From Pochonia chlamydosporia 170 (taxonomy: Eukaryota > Ascomycota > Sordariomycetes > Hypocreales > Clavicipitaceae), in NCBI RefSeq assembly GCF_001653235.2, contig NC_035790.1:1550001-1614000 (forward strand): a stretch of 64,000 nucleotides of DNA. Direction: 5' to 3'. The notes beneath the pieces were generated by a model. That model had not been told where the DNA came from. It did no database searches and saw only the letters and a program-made list of their open reading frames with translations. How positions within the stretch are numbered: position 1 is the stretch's first letter; each line of letters starts with the position of its first letter. Position numbers and translations under genes: made by a program. Positions 36,380-47,240 of this stretch are shown here, piece by piece.

Positions 36380-36796
36380 TTTTGCTGTGATGTGTATGGC
36401 GGTGGGTGATAACGTAGTTGCCAGTGCTAGCAAAATTTGGCGTGGGATGGAATTTTTTTGACTGCAAGTCTTCAGCCTTGTAACCCGAGTCCCACCAAAA
36501 TATGGGGCCACCTACCAGATAGCCAATGGAGACTAACTACCCCGCGAGGCTGAAGGTTGCTGAAAAGCTCCAAGCCACAACATCCTCAATACTTTCAACC
36601 TCACAGAATATGCTGTTACATTCGCTAAGTACTAGGTATGCTAACGTGTTAGCGTATTCTAACAGACTGCTTCTTAGAAGGCATAGAAGATAAAATATAA
36701 CTTCTAATTTGTAGAGGCTGCCGGATGCAAAACTTCCTGAAAATATCCTGCCCTTCTTATCACCAACACACCAATTCTCCTTCAATACCACGCAGG
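36380..36796. other. UTP18 promoter / downstream gene 3' flank
   Basis: No gene seen. Confidence 0.5.
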
Positions 36797-39383
36797 TCAT
36801 CTGAATGAAATCGCCTTCGTGATTTTATCCTCCAAAACCCCCAATTTCGGGCTTACTGATTGCGTGCTCTTCAATGTCAACACCGCTCCCTTCTGAGCCA
36901 CGTCAATCAGCTTTTCCACACTGCCACCCCGCGCTAATCCCGAAACCAAAACACCCAAAAACGTGTCTCCAACACCATTCACTGACACAATGTTGTCAAC
37001 TTTCTCTGCAGGCGGAAATAGCCGCATGTAGATTCCTCCCACTGTAGGATGATTTGGCGGCGCCCTTGCCAAAATGTATTCTTCCGCGTCTCTGTCTCGA
37101 AGACGGGGATCATCGCGGCCGAGGATTGTCGTCAACAAGACGCCATTTGAGCCAAGTTTTGTAAGTAAAGTAGGTATATATGGTAGCAGATTTACACACT
37201 GCACGGGGACTCCAGCATCCGTCAACTTTGCCGATGTAAGTCGTACGAATCGCTCTCGTGCTCCCCTCATGCCGAACGCATCGATGACCTCGAACCATTC
37301 TGGGGAGTCGAGATATCCATTTTCTTTGGCTACTTCGTACATGGCTGCCAGTTCATAAGTGTTGGGGGACGCCATGTCGACGCTGGCGTGTGGAAAGATG
37401 TCAAGTTTGGGTATGCCACTTTGTGGAGTGAAGAGTCCCTTCGACTTGGCAACTGATACCGGCTCGAACGCAACCTTGGTATTGTGATTTTTTCCAATGT
37501 GTATCCATTCTCTGATGCTCGTGGCGCTCCAGTTGCCGTCAACAACAAGCCACTTCGGTGATGTTGCTTTCAAGACTGAACGCCATTCATCTGGGAAAGA
37601 GTGTTGAGTGAAAATGTCCATATCGGCCATGGCCATGACCAGATTTCGGTTTGCGTCATTAACGGCTACGTATTGTGCCGTTCTGCTGCCAGGGTATTCT
37701 GCGCTGTTTAGCTTTTGAACATATCTGGTATCCAGACCAGATTGTTGTAGTGAAGACAGGACTGTCGAGCCGGCTCTACGAGTTCCCATTAGAGTTCGTT
37801 GCCTTGAAGACGACCATGAATTATTGTACTCACATATCATCGCCCACCATGCTACAGAAGCTTACTTTGGTGTGGCTGCTTGCCAAATGGGCAGCCAAGG
37901 CTACATTATGGCCAACGCCACCAATGGATTGGGTGATGGAGGCAGGATTGGAAGTATGTTGCTGTGGTGAAGCGTCTCCAGACTTGGAGCTGGCATAGTC
38001 ACAGCTTAGATCGACAGCTACGCCGCCGGCGACCAGGACATCGGACTTGCTGCTAGTTGAATTTTGTGTTTTATTAGATGCAGGCTTCGAAGGAGGCATA
38101 AATCTATTATCACTATCTACAATTAGAACCATGTCTTCCCCGAAGTCAGCCACAAATTCTACTTACGAACTTGCTGCTGGCCGAGGCTCGCTAGCCAGCA
38201 AACGAGACAACTCGATGGCAACATTTGTGGCTCGGGTAATGTTTGCTGTAGCTAAGTTTTTGTTCGCGGAAACAACTTTATCACCACACAGTTCCCTGAG
38301 CCTCTGTAAAATATATGGCGTGTTCGCATTTCCGGTAAACCCCTTCTCATTGGCCTCCGACACAGCCGTCTCGATTGCTGCGTGCATCTCATCTGAGGGC
38401 ACAGCAAACCTTTCTGGAATAGGATTAGCAAACATGAGACCCGATTCGATTCCAAGGCGCTCTTGGGCCAGAATCATTGCCGCCGCTTCCTTTTCGGTAT
38501 TGACGACAGACGGGCTCTTGACGCCGCTGTCTCTCGCCCAGAAAGCTGGGAAGTCGATTTTGCCCTCCCGGCCGTCTGCAAAGGTGGAAACAACACATCC
38601 CTGGGTTTCAAGGTATTCCAAAGTTCGGGGAATATCCAAGAATCCCTTGCAGCCGCTGCTAATGACAGCAACACGAGTTCGTCCCAGCTCAGTGAGATCC
38701 GCGGACACATCCATGGAATTTTCACCGCCCCTGTGAACTCCGCCAAGGCCACCAGTGCCAAATACTCTGATGCCAGCTAGCTTTGCCAATAACATGGTTC
38801 CCGAGATAGTCGTGCCGCCGTTCATTCTGGTGCCGGCAACGCCCTGGACGACAAGTTAGGAAAACGCAAACGCAAGCAAAGCAAGGTGGTATGCATCACT
38901 GACCATGCCGACCAGATATGAGATATCCCGACGTGAAACCTTGGAAGCCTTCCCACTTTCAACCATTCGGATCATTTCCTGTCCCGTGACACCTACAGTT
39001 GGCACACCGTCCACAATTGCAATAATTGCAGGTATGCCACCAAGACTCCGGACAAGGTCTTCATGCTCAAGGGGAAGATCTTTCGATAAAGCCCCGTGAG
39101 TGTAAATGGTAGATTCCAGCGCCACAAGAGGCTTATTTTTGGCCACAGCGTCGGCAACTTCATCTGAGATGCGAAGCCAATCTGTCAAGGCCGGCAGGCC
39201 ATTTGATGAAGAGCTACTTGTGAAACCCCGTCTACCCCTGGCGTCCGCGACACCGTTGAATCTCCCAGAACGTGTGGCATGAGAACAGACAGGCTTTGAT
39301 AGATGAGCTGGGCTCGTCTGATTCAGCCTGTGCTTACATAGGCCCATCGTCGGCCGGGCAGCCCGCATCAGTGTACTCGCCAT
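36797..39383 (-). CDS. bifunctional pseudouridine-5'-phosphate glycosidase / PfkB-family kinase
   Basis: Four exons (39383-38904, 38843-38167, 38103-37834, 37775-36797) predict 801 aa. Introns are 58-63 nt. The N-terminal half is a PsuG/indigoidine-synthase-A domain: LVALESTIYTHG, VGVTGQEMIRM, YLVGMGVAGTRMNGGTTISGTM (partly across the first intron), GTGGLGGVHRGGENSMDVSADL and the lysine segment SSGCKGFLDIPRTLEYLE. The C-terminal half is a PfkB kinase: DVLVAGGVAVDL, SIGGVGHNVALAAHL, MVGDDIAGSTVLSSL and the catalytic VNGVGDTFLGVL (GVGD in place of GAGD). Bacterial PsuK phosphorylates pseudouridine and PsuG splits the 5'-phosphate to uracil and ribose 5-phosphate, so the fusion would catalyse both steps of pseudouridine breakdown. 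The first 70 residues are rich in Arg, Ser and Ala (STLMRAARPTMG), suggesting mitochondrial import. Confidence 0.93.
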
Positions 39384-40764
39384 GATCAGAACCAACCTTA
39401 CGGGCTGTTGTTGGCAGAAGGGCGAGGTTGAATCAAGAGGGGGTCGGTGCAGCTACTTGAAGTTTCAATATAGCTCCACCACCAGAACTGGACGGCTTGT
39501 TTGGCAACAATAGATGTCAAATGCGGGGAAGGATGAATTGGAATTGAAGGTGAAGCAAATTTATATGGCCATGACGGGTCTGGTGAAGCTCAAGGTGGAG
39601 CTTGAAGGTCCGCAGGTCAAGTCGGCGTCGTTGTCGTTGTCGGAGGCGACCGTTAGCGTGGTTCTGGCAGCTGCACTGCGGTCACCGAGCTCCACCGCTG
39701 ACATGGACCAGACTGCAGGTGGACATGACCAGCTCAACTTGGCATCCATGAAGCATTTTGCTCTTCATGTGAGGTCGAGCAGCTGGGCTAGTAATTGACA
39801 TCATCAATTGCATCTAAAGGTGGTTCAAGTGTGGCATCTGTCTAAGCCCGCAAGTAATCTCATATAGTACAGCGCATCATTATACGCCACAATATGCATA
39901 TCACACGCGCTAGCGTCCATGTCGCGCACAATGGCAAAGGCTGATGAGTTCCCACGCAACGTCCTAGATGCTCAATGATTATGAGACATGGAGGGACGTG
40001 GCTTCGTTGCCTTTGAAGTAGCAGACCAGACTTGACACCGCTGACCTTGGCTTATGAGCTCAATGTTCCCAGATGTTCGGTTCCAGTTCCCCAGGGCACG
40101 CGTCACCTCCGCATCAAATTCAAGTTTGCATTGTCAATGTCCCGAATGGCCCTGTTGATGCTGCCCCTATTCCGGAGCCGAGTCAATGCTCTGGAGCACA
40201 TTACCTCCCGTTTACTCAACTTTGCGCTCGGGGTTCTATTGTATGCACCAGCCTAAGATAGATATCCAGATATTTTGATATTTTGTTATTATCATTTTAT
40301 GATGTTTTGCAAGTCTCTTTGGCTCCATGTCAGGTTGCCCACACTCACTGTCTTCCAGACTGGTTCGGTAGAGTGCGGCGTTGACTTCCCACTTCCCCGC
40401 ACAGCTCTCTGCCAGAAACGGTAAGGACCTCGGCTCCATGTACAAGGTAAGAGCTACCGCACCACCGGCTGCAAGCACTTCTTGTGAAGATGCACAGTCC
40501 GGAGATTGATGTGGTGTGAAGCAATCACTAGTTCGCCCATGGCCACCCCTTAATAAAGAGCTTGCCTGCGCTCTGCCTACTTGAACCTCGCACCAGCACT
40601 CATCATTGTTCCATCAGCAACCCCATTGCCTCGAAAAGCTGGTCTCCTTGAAAGAATACTTCAAGTGCGACTGCACCAATTGGTTGCTCCGTCTCGGCCC
40701 CTGGCCGGAACTTTAATTCAACCACATATCGCGACGAAACCGTGATTTTCCTCATAACCTCACC
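39384..40764. other. intergenic
   Basis: Divergent upstream region between the pseudouridine gene and the SDR gene. A 94-codon plus-strand frame at 39514-39798 has no recognisable domain and overlaps the probable promoter; it is not called. Confidence 0.45.
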
Positions 40765-41958
40765 ATGCCGATGCACCAGGGCTTCCTCCCCCGCGAAGGC
40801 TTTTGCCTCGATGTCGTCCTCAAAGTTTTCCGTAGAACTGCCGGCAACCCGGCTCTCCTCCTTCCACTGGTTCTCCTGGCAAGGTTCTCCAAGAGAGGAC
40901 AAGACTGGGCCATCTTGCATCCAAAAGCCGCCCGCCGACTGAGAATTTTATTCTATTTTGCCGTGATTCGGCGACTGAGTGCCTGGTACTCAGATAAGAT
41001 GCGTAATAATTGGGTCGATGACAAGTATGTCTGGTCAAGGGAGATTGTGCTAGTTACTGGTGGCGCTGCTGGCATTGGAGCAAGCATGGTGCGATTCTTT
41101 GCCGAGAAGGGAATTACTGTCGTGGTACTGGATGTCCAGCCCATGACTATCAAGACCAGTATGTTGCGACCAAGCATGTTTTTGCCTAGTACCACGAATA
41201 TGACTAACATTCAAGTAGCTTCAAGAGTGCACTACTATCAATGCGATTTACGATCGCCCGATGCCGTGATTGCGACAGCTGACCGAATTCGAGCTGAAGT
41301 CGGCCATCCTTCGGTCCTTATTCACAATGCCGGTGTTGCTAGAGGCAAAACTATTATGGACTCTGAGCCAGCAGACGTCCGATTCACATTCGACGTCAAC
41401 ACTTTGTGTCACTACTGGGTCACAAAAGCCTTCTTGCCAAACATGATTTCGCGAAACCACGGCATGATTGCGACCGTCTCTTCTATTGCCGCATGGACTG
41501 CACTTCCCGACATGGTGGACTACGGTGCGTCCAAGGCTGCCGCCCTAGCGTTCCACGAAGGTCTCTCTGGGGAGCTCAAATTCCGCTACAACGCACCCAA
41601 GGTACGAACTATCACGGTTCATCCCGGACATACGCAAACTGCATTGTTTGCCGGGTTCAACCAGGGTAGCTCATTTGCACTTCCCATGCTACACCCCGAC
41701 TCCATTGCCGAGGCTGTGGTGAAGCAGGTCCTTACCGGGCGCAGCGGAACGGTCGTTCTGCCCGAGACTGGCTCCATGCTGTCGTGGCTCCGAGCGCTAC
41801 CCGACTGGCACGGCATTCGTGTAAGATCCAAGGCTCAGGGGAGCATGAAAAACTGGTCGGGGAGACAGGTGGTGCAGGATGTTGGTGCTCTGTACCAACG
41901 TGCAGACAGCCAACACACTGAACCGAGTGAGAGCACTGTACTAGTATCGGAAGAGTAG
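40765..41958 (+). CDS. short-chain dehydrogenase/reductase, RDH10/SDR16C-like
   Basis: Exons 40765-41158 and 41219-41958 give 377 aa. The intron (41159-41218) has a GTATGT donor, CTAAC branch site and GTAG acceptor. It is 60 nt and open in frame, so an unspliced reading also looks like one exon. The N terminus carries a hydrophobic segment (PALLLPLVLLARF) likely to anchor it in the ER or lipid-droplet membrane, as in RDH10/DHRS3 relatives. The Rossmann motifs are TGGAAGIG, HNAGVARG, a Ser in VSSIAAWTALPDM and the catalytic YGASK. After these come HPGHTQTALFAG and a C-terminal tail of low conservation. It should oxidise or reduce a lipophilic alcohol/ketone with NAD(P); the substrate cannot be read from sequence. 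Confidence 0.88.
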   Translation: MPMHQGFLPREGFCLDVVLKVFRRTAGNPALLLPLVLLARFSKRGQDWAILHPKAARRLRILFYFAVIRRLSAWYSDKMRNNWVDDKYVWSREIVLVTGGAAGIGASMVRFFAEKGITVVVLDVQPMTIKTSMLRPSMFLPSTTNMTNIQVASRVHYYQCDLRSPDAVIATADRIRAEVGHPSVLIHNAGVARGKTIMDSEPADVRFTFDVNTLCHYWVTKAFLPNMISRNHGMIATVSSIAAWTALPDMVDYGASKAAALAFHEGLSGELKFRYNAPKVRTITVHPGHTQTALFAGFNQGSSFALPMLHPDSIAEAVVKQVLTGRSGTVVLPETGSMLSWLRALPDWHGIRVRSKAQGSMKNWSGRQVVQDVGALYQRADSQHTEPSESTVLVSEE

Positions 41959-44763
41959 GGAGCCAAAAGCATGAGCCAAGTTGGAAAGTTAATATGATGC
42001 ATTCGGGTTGGTTTTGAGTGCGGTGTTCGTTTTTCAGTCTGGGACCTGGTGTGCGAGATCTAGATAGGTATGTTTGTGGAGAGTCGATCTTGTGCGTCTG
42101 GCTGTACGGCTTTACTCAACTGCGTATCTCTGGGTAGTCTCCCACTTGGCAGGAGATATTGGATGATGCTATGTACTGGAGAGCCAAACTCATCCCCACA
42201 CGGAGGTTTAACCGAGTAACGAGCTAGTAACATGCACCTCGTACGATTCATGTGTAATATCAGGCTGTTTCTTCAATATAATTACAACAGTTTCTCTACC
42301 CCGGATATATTTACTCTGCGTTACTCCGTACGGAATATGGCAACATCTATATTCGGAGCATGTTCGGAGCCAACGCTTTCAAATTCAAATGTGCGGTCCG
42401 CCATAGTCCAGACCGTTGAGGTGCTTGTGGTCCGATGCATTACGTCACAATTCTTTACCCTGTCCTCGTCTTGTACGATCTCTTTGCTGGCAAATACCAA
42501 GGACTACTTTCTGGGGCAGGGTCTGGAACCCGTAACTGACAAATTGAGCTCGTCAGACAGCTGGAGCTGAAAGCCAGGTCCCAGATCCTACCCACCAACG
42601 GTCAACTCAGTACGAGAGGGATACCTATTGGTACGATTGCAAAATGCGAGAGCAAGGGGCACCATGGGCAGGAGGCGGGGGCTTTGTGAATGCAAAGGGC
42701 TTGCTCTTGCGGCTCTGCTGCAGTGTATATGTGAGATTTGTGGATCAATGACTTCGATTGATGCTGAGAAGGAAGAAGACGGCATGACAATGTTGAACTT
42801 TGAAACGTTTTTCTTCATGCAAAGATGTACTTTGGGAACTAATTGGTGGCAGATTGTTTTGGATATGAGTGTGCAGGAGTATTGTGTTCCTAGGTAGATA
42901 CTTACCTAGGTAGGTGTGCGGCACATGAAACGAATCTCACCGTAGCACGGGTAGAAGAAGCTTCGAAGAAGCCACCTGGGACTTGACTAGTGAGTCTATA
43001 TGACGGTATGCGTCCGACTCCATACTGTACACACCTAGACTCCTGGGTAGTAGATAAGGTTGTGAACGTCCGTGAGAGGTGTTTCTCGGATGTCAGATGA
43101 CAGGAAGCCCCATGGGCAATGTTGAATATGATATTTGACAGCTCCATACGGGGAGGGTTGGGGAATACGGGGACTCGTGGGCATCAAATTGGTTGATTAC
43201 CTAGGTATTCAGGGTGTTCGGACTTTGATGTCTGGTCTTTCACGTCGCACAACAAGAGATGCACCAGACTTGCAATCTTCGGAATCCAGTGGCACCACTT
43301 TAGTCTAGCACGATTGCTCCGATTTCTGGTGGCCAATCAAGGACGAGGCTTGCGCAAGCTTCCGCCCAATGGAGCAAGACGGGGGATTGGGAGGATCGAA
43401 CTTGGGGCAGGGCAAAACGGGCACAGACTGGCGACTTGATGACAGTCGAGGCAATTGGCCATGGACCTGAAATGCATGTGGTCACCAAACATTGACATGG
43501 AACCAGTCGATCATACTGACCAGACCGCATCATGCTCCGTGCCTTCCCTGCGTTTGCGTGGATGGCATCTGGCATCTGGCACTTGTTTGCTCCTTCCGCT
43601 TGCTCTGGCTTGGAGACCAGTTGACTGACATCTGGCTCAGGCTCAGACTCAGACTCAGACCACTCACAGCTCAGCATGTCGAACCCTTGGCGCTAGCGGC
43701 GGGAGCCCCACCGACTTTGTCCGCCAGATCAGCCCATTTTTGCTTCATAAATTCCTCAACCTCACTCAGCACGCCATCTGGTCATGCCACTTTTTGCTGC
43801 AAACCTGGTGCCAGATCATGTCCGCTCACTCCGCTCTTTTCAGCCTCAGCGCTGTGGCCCATAATGTCTCTCATCTCCGACGAGGGGTTTGACTTTTTTT
43901 TTCTCGCATCGACTTGGATGTGTCAAGTGGTCAAGTCTGGTCTGTTGCTGCTGGCCGAATCTTGCCGCATTCGCCTGCTTCCGCGACTCGCGGGGGTCTG
44001 ACCGATGGGCCGTTTGCCAATTCATGATGACCATGACCAGGACCACGCCATGTACCTAGGCCCTGGGCTGGGCTTATTACCTCTCGTGGCGGTCATGGAT
44101 GGTATTAGGAATCCAAGGACCAGACATTGACGACAGATTGGCATCATGCTTTCCAGCCATGTCAAAGCCGGCATTGCCACCTTCTCGTAAACTGGTTGAG
44201 AATACTTTTATTTTCTTGACACCCACTTGACCACCTCCATCCATTCCTGGACTCACGATTGCTCTCCCCTTCTGCTTTGCTTCGCCCCTTCCGTCTGGGA
44301 AGGCTGCCAAGATTACCGATTCAAGTCTCGAATCTTGTCTATTCCTCTTCCATTCTAAACTTGCCTGAAGCATCTGCTCATGTTGTAGTCGTTTTCCACC
44401 ACTGAACATTCTACTGGCCCACCCCCATCTTTCAGACTTTGTGGGTTTCGGACTGAAAAAACATACTATTCGCTCCAACTTGACATCTCACAAGTGATAT
44501 ATTAAAGAGGCGCGCTCCGCAGAAAGTTCCCGCAGGTGTCTTACCGGGGGAACAGAGCTTTGATTATCCCCATCATCTCCCGAACGCCTGCAATTCGGCT
44601 TTCACCCCGACTGGATGAACACTTGCGATCCTATTCAGGTCTCGCGATTCCTCCCGAAACAGTGACGGACTTTGCCGTGCCAGGACCATCTCGAAATATC
44701 CCATTCTAAACTGTCAATTCTCTCTTTTGGTACCAAGTGGCAGCTACGTTTAACGGCGAAGGC
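41959..44763. other. intergenic
   Basis: About 2.8 kb without a supported gene. It contains CCTAGGTA-type palindromes near 42888-42911, 43198 and 44052, a TACTCCGTA motif near 42322 and CCAGAC words. The last few hundred bases are the monooxygenase promoter and leader. Confidence 0.5.
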
Positions 44764-46973
44764 ATGGCCCCAGGGATAGTATCCAGCCCGCAGCGTCCGG
44801 CAGCCGAAACTCCAACAACAGAGATGGATGTCGAGACAGCAGTGGAACGACAAATGGAGCCCGTGGACGAGGATGCTGAGGATGCCACCATCGCCGATCT
44901 CTCTCAGTTACGAAGCTTTCCCGAACCGCCGTCCGAATGTCAAGTGTGTGTTGTTGGTGCTGGCCCAGCCGGCCTCATGATGGCGGCGACTCTGACAAGA
45001 TACGGAATCAATGTTGAAGTCGTCGATGATAGAGCCGATCAAACACCTGTAGGAAGGTAAGCCGCGAACGACACCCATTCAGTGAAAGGCTGAAGACATA
45101 GAAAAGAATACTGTAGGATGGTCAGCTCATACGTTTTCATCACCACAGGGCAGATGGTTTACAACCCAAGACGATTGAGACGTTCAGACAGCTACGTCTA
45201 GCTGACCCTTTGCTGCAACGAGGCGTCCGCGTCTATGATATATCGTTCTGGAGAAGCACACAAGACGAGCCTCTCCACAGATTAGGTCGAGAAATCCACT
45301 ACCCACCCGTCATTGATGTTTTGGATCCCTACATCTTGCTAGTTCACCAGGGCATCGTAGAGAGTCTCTTCATCGAAGACCTGGCCAAGAGGGGCAAATC
45401 CGTCCGCAGAAACGCATCATTTGAGTCGTACGAGAATATTGCCAAGACGGGACAGCTTCAAATAAACTGTCGCACAAATGTCACTCAGGACAAGAAGACC
45501 TATATCACGCAATACCTTGTTGGATGTATGTCAGACGTCGACCAGTCCACCTCGTCTGGCGCGGCAGGATTATGCTAACACGGCCACAGGTGATGGAGCG
45601 CACTCGAAAGTTCGTAAGAGTATTCCCGACGTAGCAGCCATCGGCATGTCGCAAGCATCCATCTGGGGAGTCTTGGACGGTGAGCTCATCACCGACTTTC
45701 CCGATATCTGGTCCAAAACGCTGGTGTACTCAGAGGAGCACGGGTCCATCCTCATCATCCCTCGCGAGAGAAACATGACGAGGTTCTACATCGAGCTCAA
45801 GACTTGGGTCACAGAGGACCGTCGACAACTGGGTCAGCAATTCGTCATGGAACAGGCGCGAAAGATCATGGCCCCCTTCTCCGTCGACTGGAAGTACATT
45901 GAGTGGTTTGGACGATATCAAGTCGGACAGCGTGTAGCTAGTCGCTTCTGCGATGCGCACACCAAGGTCTTTCTCGCCGGTGACGCCAGCCATACGCACT
46001 CGCCCAAGGCTGCGCAAGGCATGAACACATCCATGCACGACGCCTGGAACCTCTCCTGGAAAATGAACCTCGCTCTCCGCGGGCTCGCTAAACCCGTCTT
46101 ACTAGAAAGCTACGAAGACGAAAGACGAAAGATTGCCCTCGACCTCGTTAACTTTGACTACGAACACGCCAACCAAATAGCAGGTGGTGACGCTGTGGCT
46201 TTGGCAAAGAACTTCAAGGCAAACGTCCGATTCATATCAGGAATCGGCGCCGAATACTCCAACAGTCCCATTAACCGCGCCGAGCCCGACAACTTCGCCC
46301 TCCCAAGCGGCGACGCCCGTCCCGGATGTCTCCTCCCCCCAGCAAGAGTCACTCGCTACATCGACTCCAACCCCGTAGACATCCAGCTCGACATCCCCAT
46401 GCTTGGCCAATTCAGAATCTTCCTCCTCATGTGGGACGTCCAGCAAGCGGCCCCATTCCTATCAACATTCTGCCGCTCCATCGCCGAATCCTCCTCCTTC
46501 GTAAGCCAACTCTCCGCCGCGGCCAGCAAATCCTACGCACAGCAGGCCCGAAAAGGATCCCCCGAAGACATTTACATCCGTCCGGAGCGATATACTGCAG
46601 TCAGCCACCTCTTCACCTTTGCCGTAATCAGTAAGTTTCCTCCTCTACTATAAACTCACACCTATTAACCAATTTTCTAGCTACTATGCCCAAGGCGGAA
46701 ATGGAAATCTCTGACCTCCCTGCCATGCTGCAAGATAGTCGCTGGACATTGTACCTCGACAATATCCCCGAGCAGGATACTCGGGGTTCTTTGTGCACGG
46801 ATAAGTGGCTCGGTAGCCTGGAACCAGGGGAGGTGGCTATTGTGAATGTGCGTCCGGACGGCTACGTCGGTTCCATTGGCAGATGGGACACGAGCAATGA
46901 CGACTCAGGGGACAGGGCGGCCGAGTGGCTGGATGATTACTATCGCGGGTTTTTGCAGGTTCCCCAGCAGTAA
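44764..46973 (+). CDS. FAD-dependent phenol 2-monooxygenase-type aromatic hydroxylase
   Basis: Four exons (44764-45056, 45149-45525, 45590-46630, 46681-46973) predict 667 aa, typical for the PheA/TfdB-like group. Donors are GTAAGC, GTATGT and GTAAGT. An acidic N-terminal extension of about 60 residues comes before the FAD-binding [30 protein letters not shown] follows the first intron. The second intron falls inside the DG motif [11 protein letters not shown]. The GD motif is [32 protein letters not shown]. The C-terminal exon forms the thioredoxin-like domain ending in [12 protein letters not shown]. The enzyme would insert oxygen into a phenolic ring using NADPH and FAD. There is no adjacent ring-cleavage or pathway gene, so the substrate is open. 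It should be cytosolic. Confidence 0.92.
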
Positions 46974-47240
46974 GCATCTGCTTTGACGGTGCGCCGGTAC
47001 GGGTGGTAGTAATAAGTGCGAGCGGAAAGTAGCATGTCTATGCAACCCGGCTCCTGTAAACTGGCTCTGTACTTCAATTTTCTGCAAGTCGTTCTGGACT
47101 TTTTTAGTTTTTCAGGCATCGCAAGGCGTTTATAGGTTATGAAGACGATACAACTTCTTATTATCAATATACAGAATTCCCCTTTCCAGTCCCTTTCCAA
47201 GTCTAATGCCAAACTCCAAACTCCCCATACTCAATCATGT

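Noticed and set aside
39514..39798. 94-codon plus-strand frame MSNAGKDELELKVKQ
   Set aside because: Starts like a protein but lies in the divergent promoter region, has no recognisable family and shows no splice continuation.
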